Origin: Eremomyces bilateralis CBS 781.70
Taxonomy: Eukaryota > Ascomycota > Dothideomycetes > Eremomycetales > Eremomycetaceae
Direction of reading: 5' to 3'
Assembly (NCBI RefSeq): GCF_010015585.1
Contig: NW_022985067.1
Span: 2,204,905 to 2,268,904, forward strand
Length of the DNA stretch: 64,000 nucleotides
How positions within the stretch are numbered: position 1 is the stretch's first letter; each line of letters begins with the position of its first letter. The notes under the pieces were generated by a model. The model worked only from the letters and a program-made list of their open reading frames with translations. It ran no database searches and had not been told where the DNA came from. Both the position numbers and the translations under genes were made by a program. Of this stretch, positions 21,103 to 32,321 are shown in pieces.

Positions 21103-23851
21103 TCACAAAGTAAGTTCCATGGTCATAACTCTTCCAGATGCATATCCGAAAGCAACAATGCCCCCATAAACAGCACTACGGCTTGGCCGATACTCGGGAG
21201 GAAGCCAAAGGATCCTCTCTGTATGGCTACTTACCCAGTGGTCGTTGACAAAGATAGAAGATGGATGTCGTAGACGGGTCACACCTATACCATCAGAGAG
21301 AGGTGATAAAATAGGCAAGAATCCACGGTCCGTCTGGAGAGAGGTACCGTCGTCGGAGAAAGAGAGAGCGTAGACGATGTTTCCAATGTCGAGCGTCTGC
21401 TGCAGCGCGCCCGACCCGGCGTCCCACAGCTTGACCGTCNNNNNNNNNNNNNNNNNNNNNNNNNNNNNNNNNNNNNNNNNNNNNNNNNNNNNNNNNNNNN
21501 NNNNNNNNNNNNNNNNNNNNNNNNNNNNNNNNNNNNNNNNNNNNNNNNNNNNNNNNNNNNNNNNNNNNNNNNNNNNNCCGAATGGCCCTCGAGCGTCTGC
21601 TGCAGCGCGCCCGACCCGGCGTCCCACAGCTTGACCGTCGTGTCCGCCGATGCCGACGCCAGCGTCCTGCCGTCCGGCGCGAAGGCCACGGCGCAGACCC
21701 GGCCCGAATGGCCCTCGAGCGTCTGCTGCAGCGCGCCCGACCCGGCGTCCCACAGCTTGACCGTCGTGTCCGCCGATGCCGTCGCCAGCGTCTTGCCGTC
21801 CGGCGCGAAGGCCACGGCGCAGACCCAGCCCGAATGGCCCTCGAGCGTCTGTATTACCGCATTCCATTTCTCCTCGACCCTTGGCAAATTTCGTATCCAT
21901 CTAGGTATACAGTTTACGAACTGCTTTCTTATTATACTTATTGTCGGTGCGAATACGAGGGCACTACAGTACGTCTGAAGAGGAGCCTGCTCGATAGCTG
22001 GCCGATTATAGAGGACGAACCGCTTCGCATCGTGGATAAAGCTTAAAATGCCAGGGCAATTACCAAACTAGCCGAACTGTTAGCGAAAGCACTTGACGTG
22101 CTAGAAGTATACTAACGGAAGTAAATAGCTCTAAAGACGCGATAGCATGAGCTCCTTCCGACACCTTCCCCATCCATCCAAGAGCCTCGAGCCAGTGAAG
22201 AAGATGCTCCTGTAAGAATTGATGCACTTGACCATTGTCGCAAAGTCGAGCACCGCTTTTCTGGAGGTGCTGGATCCAGTACAGACATGCGTACTGGACT
22301 TCAGGAGGAAGACTTTGTTCAACTCGTCTTCTCTCGACATTGGCTACAAGCATGCCGGGGGCATCTACGCAACAGACATCTTGCTTAAGTGATGACGACA
22401 TAAGCTGGATACAGCTGTTGGTTAACACTTGGTGGGCTTCCTTCTCGTCTACCCAGAAATTCGGATCTCCGCATCTCTTTTTATCGAGAAGAAAGTCGCG
22501 AAACGAAGGGTGATGCAGGCGAAGTGGATATATGTCGACCTTGGGGACGTCTAGAATCGCATAAAGATCCCTGAGCACCTGATCGATCTTTTGCTTGGTG
22601 ATATTAAGCAGCCTGTGAAGCGAGCTGGCAGAGAGCGGAGAGAAGAGAACAATGATGCCTCCAAGAATGTGCCTTTGCATGCTATACGATGCTTCCTTCT
22701 CCTTTGCCGAGTAACCTGGCCGGATAGATTTCTTTAGGACGGTAGTATAGAGCTTATTAAGGTGTACTTCTGGATGCTCTTCTGGTGCAGGAATAGAGGC
22801 ACTGCCTTCTAGCAAAGTTTGCACTCTTTCGTCTACGAGATAACCTTCTTGAATGAACCGACAAGCGGTTGCAGCCCAAATGAACAATCCCCCTGCAATC
22901 TGGATCAGGGTTTTGATAATCTCTTCGCCTGGCCAGGAGTCATCCAGAGAGTGCTCCTGTCCAATAAGTTTAAGATTATACTCGAAGAAAACAGAGATGT
23001 CGTGATCTACGATTAAGGGTGATATGCTGTGAAGTACAAAATCCTGGAGATTCGCATTCGGTAGCTGACGGAATCCATATCGGATTGGAATCTCAGGTCG
23101 GCTTGTTAGTAAGACTCGTAGTCGAACCGTCTTTAACAATCGAGCTTCAGCCAAGAGGTGTATAATAATCCGGATGTTATTATCACCGTCGCACTCATCG
23201 AGCGCATCAACGATAAGTATGTACGAGGACTGGCTACCGTTTTCACCTAGCTTTAATAGTGGACCTAGGATAAGCTGCTGCCACTGGTCACGGAGGGACT
23301 GACTCGTAATGTCGCGGCGCTCTCTAATGGCATCGCAAATGTACTGTTGGAGAGAGGGTATGTTGTTCGCCAGCTGCCACGCAATGCTCGTGATGAACTT
23401 GCCTGCATGGTTGACATCCCCACCGCCGCGCGAGAAGAAGAAGCTGGCTCCGAGATGCTTCTCATCGAAGCACCTGCGGGCGACAGTGCGCGCAATTGTT
23501 GACTTGCCCGTGCCGGCCAAGCCGTTCAACCAGAAAATAGAGCGCCCATCTTGCCCGTCAGCCCAGTCGTATATCTCTTGGAGGAGGTCGACGCGGGTAT
23601 CGGGAAGGCAGGTTGGGTCGTGTTGTCGCTGGTATGTATTGAACGGCGCGTCCTTTGCGGTAGGGAGGGAGTTGAGCACATCGTTCAAGTCTAGATTGCC
23701 AGTCAGCTTCCTGCTGCTTTGAGGCCATAGCCAGGTAAGCAGCCTCACTTTCGCTGCTCCCAAAGGTCACAGATCCATGGATAGTGCCAGCGACAACCAG
23801 CGAATTCTTCTTGGCGGACACACCGCTAATGAGTTGAGTGTTGTCTGACAT
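21103..23851 (-). CDS. NACHT-WD40 NLR-like protein with highly similar WD repeats (contains assembly gap)
   Basis: Exons 23851-23749, 23690-22117 and 22067 to the stop at 21103. The first 559 residues join in phase. A very short N-terminus (about 34 residues, Gly/Val/Thr-rich, with AGTIHGSVTFG) replaces a normal effector domain. A NACHT ATPase follows, with Walker A GLAGTGKST (91-99) and Walker B LIVDALDECD (about 193-202), then a helical region. After the linker typical of this family (DAKRFVLYN, CIPRWI), WD40 units of 42 residues begin. They are cut by a run of unknown bases (21440-21577), and a degenerate last repeat leads into a tail ending METTL-like at 21103. The frames on the two sides of the gap do not agree as assembled. 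Such STAND proteins are fungal immune/allorecognition receptors; the WD repeats act as the sensor. It sits in a repeat-rich island. The ligand is unknown. Confidence 0.83.
21440..21577. other. assembly gap (138 N)
   Basis: Run of 138 unknown bases inside the WD40 array. If the array is regular, the missing length should be 64 bases plus a multiple of 126. 138 does not fit, so the gap size is an estimate. Confidence 0.95.
21579..21850 (-). repeat. 126 bp WD40-coding tandem repeats, near-identical
   Basis: Units at 21579-21704 and 21705-21830 differ at only three positions (21656/21782, 21667/21793, 21701/21827). A third unit begins at 21831, and the flank left of the gap (to 21439) again matches the repeat. 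The units are much more GC-rich than the surrounding island. Confidence 0.95.
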
Positions 23852-24775
23852 GAGCTTAGAGTAGCAACGCTAGGTTTTGCTAGGTGCCGGTTGTTGCTCT
23901 CTTCTGGCACATGTTGCCGTGTATATGGGCATGCGAACACCTGGGAGTGAGTTCAGGTCTGTACGCAGATGAGGTTCATCCTCAATCCTCAACTAGCGAA
24001 TGCATTCGTAAGGCTCGCCAATTAACACTCCTGCCTTGCCGCTGTCCACTGCTGGAGAGCAGCTGTCAGCTGCAAAGTAGGGCGGAACTAACGCCAAGAG
24101 CATTTGTCGACACTGTCGAAAGCGAGCATCTTAACTCCCTTCCTATTCCGGCAGCCAACGGGCGCTGTACGCCCTCTGAATTTGAAGCAATGTCTTATAC
24201 CACTCTGGTTGACTATATTTATAATATCAAACGCGAAAATAGAAATGGAAATATTATTCACCATCTTTCGTCAAAGTAGGAACTCTTAATTGTGGAGTTC
24301 CTAGACTGGCCACGGCCGGTAACCCTGCTGCCCTGTCATCCTCTATAATTATCCCTATTACTCTCTAAGCCGGCTTGGTTTTGGCACGCGATACTTATAG
24401 ACACGTTCTTCCGGTCTTCGAATGCCTCGAGGTCGCCGCGGCCGCCCCTTCTGTCCCTTCTACTGCGGCAGAGGCTAGTCGCAGCTGGGAGCGGAGTCGT
24501 GTCGGTCATGCGCGAGCGAGAAGGGGAGAGCGATTGGGTGACAGGGGCCCGTTAGGAAAAGGCGCAAGGAAAGGCGAGGAGGGCGAAGGAGGTGAAGGGT
24601 GGGGACGTGGACGGAGAGGGGGTTTTGCAATTCTTTCGAAATGTTGTAGATGGGGAGAGTTTAGAGACAATAACGAAGATAGAGAAGTCCAAGTAAGGGA
24701 AGAGACACCCAAAACCAGAATCGGCAAGGGACCACCATGTCGAATATTTTAAAAAGTCATAGCTTGCATCGTCTA
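23852..24775. other. intergenic in accessory island, nothing recognised
   Basis: Mixed composition, with a G/A-rich stretch at 24500-24700 that opens frames on both strands by low complexity. No domain-like coding is seen. Confidence 0.45.
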
Positions 24776-25904
24776 TCATTCCTTACACTTAGTTAATAAT
24801 ACCAATCCAAGGCTTTTCCGAATCTCAATTCCAATATGTACTTCCCCGACACAATGCGGTAGTGCAAGGCAGCTATAGACCCCCTCCTGCTTCGCCTCGA
24901 CGGACTCCAGTAGTCGGAAGCGATTCATCAACGTGACGAGAGCGCGATGCTTCACCGGCCCCTGGCGCTGGACTTCCTTAAGTAATCATGGCCCATTTCC
25001 CGTCACACTCCTGCTCGAGACGTTGCAGCAAAGCATCCTCCTCTGGAGTAAAGGCAACGCGAACCCTCCTCGGTTTCGGGTTTGGCCTTTTATGCTTTAG
25101 CATGAAGTCCGAGTCAAAGTCATCACCGCTACTGTCTTCGAGTGCAGAGACAGTTCTAGATAATTGACGTTACCTCTGTACTGATGAAGTGGCCGGCACC
25201 GCAGCCACCGCTTCCACGCGGTCAAGGACATCCGAACTATTTCCACGAGGGCCTGCTGGTTCCTCAATGTCTCGGATTGCGTCGGACCGTTGCTACGGAT
25301 CGCTTCTAGTAACTCCGGCAGGCTCTAAGCCAGGGATCGGTCTTGCGAAGCAGGTGCATGGGGGGGACTACGGCCGTTCTTCGGTGAGGGGGAGTTCGGT
25401 AGGCGAGTAATCCTAGGCTCTAGCTCTAGCGAGGGCGAAGCGGGTAGCGAAGGGGACGGAAGACGGTTAACGGAGGGCAAGGGAGGCAGCGTCGCTTCCT
25501 GTTCGACGCATAGGTTTAGCTGAATAGAAGAAAAAATGGCGACTCTATCCCCTTACCTAGGTAATCAGGGGAGAGGCCGGCGTAGACTGCGCCGGAAGAC
25601 GCCCAGGGGAAGGCATCTCGAGACCGGAATGCTGCACGAGAATATGATCTTTAGTGGCGAGGCGGAGTTCCTTGCGGATGAAGTCCTCGACTGCGCGTAG
25701 ATCTGGGCAGGAGATGCGGAGGAAGGTTGCACCGTCGAGGAGCTCCGAGACGTAGACCGTCACGTCCTCTTCCTTGTTTAGAAAGCGAGTGTTGAGGAGC
25801 TGCTGGACCGGGGGGAGGTAGGAAGTCAGGTTGTGAAGGTAGAAGAGAGAGGAAGATATACCATGGATCGAACAGGCATTCTCGCCTCTATTATAAATAT
25901 TCAC
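24776..25904 (-). pseudogene. Myb/SANT-like protein gene, decayed
   Basis: Minus-strand pieces of one gene. The first, 25904-25557, is an open stretch of 115 residues with a globular segment (VTVYVSELLDGATFLRI, then DLRAVEDFIRKEL) and a Pro/Ser tail. The middle (25450-25200) holds a Ser/Pro-rich stretch broken by several stops. The third, about 25175-24984, contains a Myb/SANT-type helix (FTPEEDALLQRLEQECDGKW). The frame breaks by one base near 24980 and resumes with a basic helix (VKHRALVTLMNRFR) to a stop at 24776. Myb-like modules bind DNA or chromatin. No intron set restores one frame, so I call it a pseudogene. The family is inferred from the tryptophan/acidic helix pattern only. Confidence 0.5.
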
Positions 25905-25920
25905 CGTCGTCAGCGATCCC

Positions 25921-26340
25921 CTCTATGATTATAATAGCCAGCCTTTGTGCCCGCTTTGCCGGTCTCTTAACAGATGGAAATATAGCTCGGCGCCAGCCCC
26001 TACGTCCTCGCCCCTTCGTCGGCGGATTATGGTTGATCAGAGGGAATCGAGTGGCCGCCGTTTCCTCTAAATTATGGCCGCTTCTTAATGGCTTTACCAA
26101 TACAAAGGAGCACCCTATATCCTGCGTTTATGTGTTCATATAAGAAGCGCCGCCGTCGGTCGATGTCCTCTGTGATTGTGGATAGCCAGTCGTTGTACCC
26201 GCTGTCCCGGTCTCTTGACGATGGATGTGTGTGTGACTCGGCTCCAACCCCTTATCCTCGCCTCATAGTCGACGGGCCATGGCTATTTAAGTAGAGAAGG
26301 GAACGAGTGGCCGTCGTTCCTGGAGCCGCGACCGCTTCGA
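25921..26340. repeat. diverged tandem duplication, offset about 247 bp
   Basis: The segment from 25921 (CTCTATGATT...) recurs in diverged form from 26168 (CTCTGTGATT...). Matching blocks include the GATAGCCAG/AATAGCCAG, CCGGTCTCTT and GAGTGGCCG segments. No coding sense is evident; probably an old local duplication of non-coding or TE-derived DNA. Confidence 0.55.
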
Positions 26341-26875
26341 TAGCTTGAATCGACACGACGAGGAGCAGGATTCGAGAGCGGGAAGCGTATCTTGGTTCAT
26401 TCATACGCTATGCAGAATGCATCGCCCTGAGGAAAGCATGGCGGAGCGAAACCTGTTTGGTTTTTTGGTTCGGACGAGAGGAGATTGGAAGAACCCGAAT
26501 TCATGGTGTGGTGGACGGGCGGGAGTTTTTGATGGATAATGGTTATCGTGAAAGATTTCGGGGATGGATTACGAACAGATGGCGCTATACCTAGTCGGAC
26601 AGCGCTAAACTAAAACAGGGAACTAACCAAAACCTCACTTGCAGTAACTATCAAGAAAAGTTAAAATTTATTAACGATACTAATGGCTGCACAAAGAAAT
26701 TCTAGCATATAGATTTCGTTATTCCACACTTTATGTGGCTTTGAAAGCCAGGGAATTGTCACATTGGTAAAGCAGTGATATCAATCTACATCCATCATCC
26801 GATCATATCCCGGACATCACCCAGCATATTCGAGGTTCTTCACAGGTAAAGCGCACGCATTGACTCCCAGGCTGT
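26341..26875. other. intergenic, nothing recognised
   Basis: The border between the accessory island and the regulator gene. AT-rich in its second half. It holds the 3' UTR and terminator of the minus-strand regulator. Confidence 0.45.
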
Positions 26876-29805
26876 TCAATAGTGCGTCTGGGAGCCAAAT
26901 TGGAAATCAGGAACCATCAAATCACCCATCGACTCGAAGGTCATACTCGGAGGGAACACCTGGTCGAAGGCCGACTAGAACACAATATCAGCATCTCAGG
27001 TCCGCAATCGTACTCGATGTCAAGCGAACTCACCCAATCAATGTCGAAACCTCCCTGACCCGCATTCTCCGGCGCAACAGGTAGTCTGTTAGGCTGCGGT
27101 TCCGGTTCCTCATCCGCTATTGCCATCCCATCTTCCGCAGCAGCACTCGGTCCGAACAGCCCATCTTCAGGACTCGAACTGCCTTGCATTATTATCGCGG
27201 GCACATATACCGCTTCGCCATTCGCAATGCCACCAAATGACATGTCTCCAAGCGCACCGAAATTGGCGGGCGGCAGATTTGCAGGAGGCGGTATAATGTC
27301 TGGTGGATTGGACTCCGACATATCGCTTCCCCAAGGTCCGGCATTAAACCCCCTCGGGAACTTTTCCAAAGGCCCCCTTCCGACGGGAGCATGCTGCGGA
27401 CCAGCTATTTGCTGCATGTTCATCGGACTTGCTTGCTGATTCATAGCAGCCCCCGATTGAAGGTATGATATATGTGCATCAAAATTCCTTTTATGAGCTG
27501 CCGAGTTTGGGGGCAAGGTTTCCGGTGACGCCTCTTCCGAGAAATTTGGAGCGCCGGGCTTTCGTGGCGCTACATGCTGAAGCATGGTCGTAGGTGTGCG
27601 GACCTTTCGCAAAGTTTGGAATATATCAGCGCGACGGGAGAGCTCGAGGAGGATCTGCTTCGATTTCTCGAGCGGCGACACGCTGGGGGAGAGCTCGAAA
27701 ACGTAGTCGAGAGATTTCCAAATGCGGCGTTCATGATAATAAGGCTCGGCAGTATATAGCTCGGAATACAGAAGCAGCGCAACGTGGTACTGTTGAAAGG
27801 TTCCTAGGGATCGTGCTCAGCAGTTGAAGAATACTTCCTTTGAAGAGCTGAAGAAACTTACCGCCATACCATGCCCAGGTTTTCAATAATGGTGTGGTAT
27901 CGATCTGAATGGCAGCTTCTAGTTGCCCAAGCCCTGAATTGATCAACAACTGCCGTAACCGATCTGGCATCGTGAACAGCTGATTTCCAGAGTAACGATG
28001 TAAGACGTTAATATACATCCTCAATGTGAGGATTTTATACGCAAGGTACGCGAAGTACTGAAGCGGTTTCGTCCGGTCAAACAAATGCATGTACTTCTTC
28101 TCCGACTTCGTGAGGAAATTTTGGATCTTTCGAACCACCGTCGTGAGGTTCGTTCGCTTCTGTTCCAATTTAGTCTGCTCGACCCAAATCCGGCGATGCA
28201 TCTGATTGCACTCCATGCGCATGAGAGTCAGCGTCATATCCGTCCAGCGATCTTCATCTTGCGTCGGCGGATTGCGCGACTCCAAGTCCACGTCATCCAC
28301 ATTCAGTGGGAGTCTTGTGTCATAATCTTCCCGTCGTATTTGAGGGCGCGGTCCCACAGCATCAGCAGTTCGGATGTCCAAGAAACAGATTTGGTGCCAG
28401 ATGAGACGTCGCACATGTAATTGAACAGGTACCAGGCCGTAGAGGGAGCCATCTCGATGCAACCCCATCCCCTCTGCGATCCGAATTGCAGTTCCCGTGA
28501 GCGCCGAATGTGCTCTTGAGATCTCACTTCTGCACATCGGAATGAGATACATTACAAAGGCCTGTAGGGTTTCCAGTTTGGTAGTGCGTAAGAAATGCGC
28601 CCTGGACAGCATCGTTTCTGTGCCTTCTCGGAAGTTGTCCACCAGCTGCGATTTCACGACCCCGTACTCGGATAGAACAGTCTCGCTGTCCATGCTAAGG
28701 ATCGCGGAGAATAAGGTAGCTAGAACCAGGGCAGCAAACGACGCGGGCCCTTCTATGCCACCCTGGAGATGCTCCCAGAAGGTTTTGTACTGTCTTTCGA
28801 ACGAAGGGCGATGTACAATGCGAGCCACGGGGTGGACAGCTTTCCAATACTGCTGCATCAGTTGATCGGCGGCATCCTTCGACGGCATATATTGCATCAC
28901 CGCCGTAATTAATGGCTCGGGTGCGAAGAAGAAACTGGCTGCTGGAGCAACAAAATCAGGGCCTGGCCCGCAAGACATTTGCGACGAGAGGAATCCTGGC
29001 GGAGTGGAGGATGTCTCCGGCTCGCCATGTTCTGCCATGACCTCCTTAATAACGTATTTGAGCTATAGTGCATTAGCACGACCGCAATAATAACCATCAT
29101 AAGTTGCAAAGTAAATACCTCATCTGCCAATTTTGGCCTGGCCAGCCCACCGATTCTTTCGGTGATCCTCATCTTCCCAAGCTGGATTCCCAAATCCATT
29201 AGATCATCGTCCGCATCTTCGTAGTACGCGACATCATTCGTAATGTACGGATGCGCCTCTAAGTCCCGTTCGTCCTCCGGCACGTCCTCCTCATCAAACT
29301 CATCCTCCTCTTCGTCCCCCACCCCAGGACCGACATCACCGCTCCTATTCCGCTCTACCGACGTCCGCTGCCTAGCTCTTGTCACGTCCTCTTCCAGCGT
29401 CCGCTCCAAACTCCCCATCTTCTCCTTGATCTTCGCCAGCTTCTGCTGCGCGGCAGGGTCTGGCGTCGACGCCATGAACAGGCATTGGCGCTTAGCCCTC
29501 GTGCAGTTGCCGCATGGGCTGGATTTATCGCACTTCAGCTTGCGGCGCCGGCATTCCAGGCAGCTGGTAATAAGGCGGTTGCGGCGACGAATACGGGGAG
29601 GAATGTGCGACAGCGCTGGAGAGGGTGCTGCAGGCGGGGATATTGATGAATTGGGTTGGCTGCTTGCGGCTCTCTGTGGTAGTTGCCATGCTTGCTGGCT
29701 ACTCCCTGCTGGCTCTCTGCTCGTCAATCCTGGGATAGGAGGCGAACGAGGCTGCTTGGAGTCCTCATTCGTATAGCCAAGGTTTCCGGTGAACTCATCC
29801 ATCAT
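26876..29805 (-). CDS. Zn2Cys6 fungal transcription factor
   Basis: Four exons (29805-29119, 29062-27862, 27803-27034, 26974-26876) join in phase to 918 residues. The binuclear zinc cluster is at residues 82-108 with six cysteines in canonical spacing (CLECRRRKLKCDKSSPCGNC). It is preceded by a Pro/Ser-rich N-terminus and a basic RIRRRNR patch, and followed by a linker that could form a coiled coil (about 120-140) and an acidic stretch. The fungal-specific regulatory domain runs about 300-650, with the usual GTAIRIAEGMGLHRDG core. The C-terminal third is Pro/Gly/Gln-rich, and the short last exon gives an aromatic tail. Nuclear regulator; target unknown. Two ATGs in a row open the frame. The neighbours give no pathway hint. 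Confidence 0.92.
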
Positions 29806-30649
29806 TGATGTGGACCAAAAGAGGTAATGATAGAGTGCTCCAATTGGGGGGCAATTGCCTTACGTCCGTACGGAAGAAACACGAGATACGGGCGCAAGAC
29901 TTTGAAGGTGAAAAGGAAACCAATACCTCTTAAAGCCGCATATATCATGCGCCATTATACATGTGATTGCTAGATTAATTCAGTAGGTGACGCGTCGATC
30001 ACTCGTGGTAACCTCGCTTGGCATCCGAGCCTGGCGATGCAAGGCAGCAACCAAGAGATGCTTGACTGAACTACCAATGGATTAACTTAACTAACTAAGT
30101 TAGTTAACTTATTAATGAGTTAGTTACATTGTGTGGTAACTAAGTTAGTAATGTTGGTAAGATACCCCCCAGTTTAGTGAGGCGCCCAGCTCCTTAGTCT
30201 TGTCTCGTCGCAGTTCTTTGAAGCTGATTTGACCATAATAGTAATTACGATGACAGGATTGTAACGGTTCGCAACGTGATGGTTATGGTGAGGCACACAA
30301 CAAGCTGGGGTAAATGCGGAGGCCTAATTATCTTTCGTATCATTTGGCCTCCTCCCCGGCAGGGACACCACGTATATTAGGCATGGCTGACGAGTAATAC
30401 TCTATGTTTGAAAATCTGACTCCGAGGAAAAGTACCTAATAATGGGGATTATGGCTGGGATCCCTTACTCTATGGACTTGAAACGGAGGATGATATGGAG
30501 TTACTCAAAGCATCCATTCCGAGACCTATATGATATAATAAAGTAGCGGCTTGGAGTGTCCGGAATACCTTATTATACAAACATATTTCATGGACAATCA
30601 AAGTGTGTGCCAAACGATGTTTTTACATTTCCAATGGCTCGGGTCAAAT
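29806..30649. promoter_or_regulatory. upstream region of the Zn2Cys6 regulator with palindrome cluster
   Basis: 844 bp between the regulator's start and the 3' end of the carrier gene. At 30087-30107 there is a 21 bp palindrome with 10 bp arms around one base (TTAACTAACT/AGTTAGTTAA). Within the next 45 bp further TTAGT/ACTAA words recur (GAGTTAGTTAC at 30117-30127, TAACTAAGTTAGTAA at about 30137-30151). It could be a regulatory site array or simply a cruciform-prone AT repeat. Confidence 0.4.
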
Positions 30650-31921
30650 CTATATGTACTTCTTTTCCGGATCCACCTTGTCCATAAGTTCCATGGATTT
30701 CTCATACCTGCAAATATTAGTCGAGTCTGAGGCGGCGCTGCATGAAGAACTTACATCGTGAAGACAATGCCGCCGCTCAATATCAACCTTGCCAACCGTG
30801 GGACTGCCCCGGACCAGAACGTCAACATCCCCTCCTCCCTAAATATCCTCGCGGCGCAAACGAAGCTGTTCTTATATTCTTTTCGTGCCTCAATTGATTG
30901 CATTCTGAAGGGTTGTTAGCATCAGCGTTCTCCTGCTTTCAATTTTTAGGACTCACCGGGTCTTGATAGTATCCAACGGCATCGTCACATAAACCGTGAT
31001 CACACCGGCCACCGCACCGATCCCGAAGGTGCTAACTGTCCCTAACTTCTCGCCAGGAGCAACGTAACCTTGCGCGATCTGGCGGAGGGTCGTATAGCTT
31101 CCAAACCTGGTCGCAGAATTCGCTGCCTGTCGAGCGGTGGTCGGTACGAAACCTTGGAAGAATCCACGAATTCCCTTTTCCCTTGCGATGACGCCGGTTC
31201 CGTGTAAGAAGCCTCTCATTCGGGGTTTCCCCGATTTGCGATCATCGATGCTGTGGCGCTTGGGTAAGCCAGTTCGTTCCAGAAGCAGTAGCGGAGGGGT
31301 GTTCTACGCACAGTTGCGTTTTTATACTCTCGAAGGGGGTGACAGCTAACATTGACTCTGTCACACCGGCACCAAAACCGGCTGCAACATTGCCTATTCT
31401 TGAGGTCTTGCCATTCTGGTCGGCCAGAAGCTCCTTGTAGTAGTCGAATGCAACAAATCCTAGGGATAAGGTGATTAGAAGGCGACGCTCTCTCCGTAGA
31501 ATTGCTGGTATAACATACGGACGCCCGCCTTTATGGAGTTCCCTATGATCAGGGTCGTGCAGCCGGCGTACCATTGGGCTCCAAACGGCGGCCACGGTAG
31601 TTTCTTGCCATCGGCTAGTTGTCGGTTGAGTTGTGTTCGTGTCTTCGCGACTGTATTCTGCGTGAGCGGGTGCGGGACATCTTAATGGGTGCTGCGTTTA
31701 CATTCGGCGGGATAGGTGATGGCTGCTACATATTAGTCTTTGGTGGTAGAAGCAGAGGACATGGGATAGGATGCACCAATTTCAACTGCTCCAGCGGTAG
31801 AACCAGCAATGATTGACCGTAGCACACTCGGCTATACATTATTGTCAGAAGGACTGCCCATAGCGATTGAATCAAGCGTTTCCCCGACCTTCTTCTTCTC
31901 AGCCGCCGGTATCGCTGCCAT
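30650..31921 (-). CDS. mitochondrial tricarboxylate (citrate)-type carrier
   Basis: Eight exons (31921-31889, 31831-31777, 31722-31702, 31650-31519, 31459-31312, 31250-30957, 30904-30755, 30707-30650) give 296 residues, a normal carrier length. Three repeats of about 100 residues each carry a mitochondrial carrier signature: YPAEFAKTR, a middle TPFESIKTQ, and MPLDTIKTR. Further carrier motifs are GCTTLIIGNSIKAG, GFFQGFVPTTARQ and FWSGAVPRLARL. The close fit is to the Ctp1 family of inner-membrane citrate exchangers, so it probably exports citrate for cytosolic acetyl-CoA; a paralogue with another tricarboxylate is possible. The first intron is assigned from a GTCGGG donor and an in-frame TAG that must be spliced out; it is the least certain junction. 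It is divergent to MAM33. Confidence 0.88.
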
Positions 31922-32321
31922 GATGATTCCCACCGCACCGAAGGATTACACAGAAAGGTTATTGAGGATCGACCGTCATTCAGCCAGCGTCATCTAAAAG
32001 GTTTAAACACAACCAGGTACCACTTCATAGAATCAATTGAAAAATGTGTAAGTAAATAGTAACCGAATAACATTCTCGGCTCCAAGTCCCAAACGCGCAT
32101 CGGCGCATTCGCGTTGCTCGGGACTGGCGTCGGTCTGGCGTCAGACCCCTGCACGTGAACTAAATTTTGATATGAGGTCAATGCACAGAAATGCTTCAAC
32201 GAAATGTCTGGCCTGACCGTCGATATCTGAAGCTTTTCCAACGTTGTTCAATACCAACTTCTGCTCGCGATATTCATTTCCCTTCCCAAACCGCTCCTTA
32301 CCTTCCCCGCCATATTCCACC
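31922..32321. promoter_or_regulatory. divergent promoter between two mitochondrial-protein genes
   Basis: 400 bp between the outward-facing start codons of the carrier and MAM33. Contains TA-rich patches and no CCAAT box that I can see. Confidence 0.45.

Noticed and set aside
22060-22130. stop at 22060 taken as the end of the NLR before its WD repeats
   Set aside because: A 49 nt intron (22116-22068) with a GCTAAC branch word removes it in phase and links to the conserved linker and WD units.
24500-24752. 125-residue plus-strand frame as a gene
   Set aside because: Arg/Gly/Glu-rich low-complexity frame equally open on the other strand, no start context or family.
31777-31921. premature TAG in the carrier gene taken as a pseudogene sign
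   Set aside because: A 57 nt intron with a CTGAC branch word and TAG acceptor removes it and keeps phase with all seven later exons.
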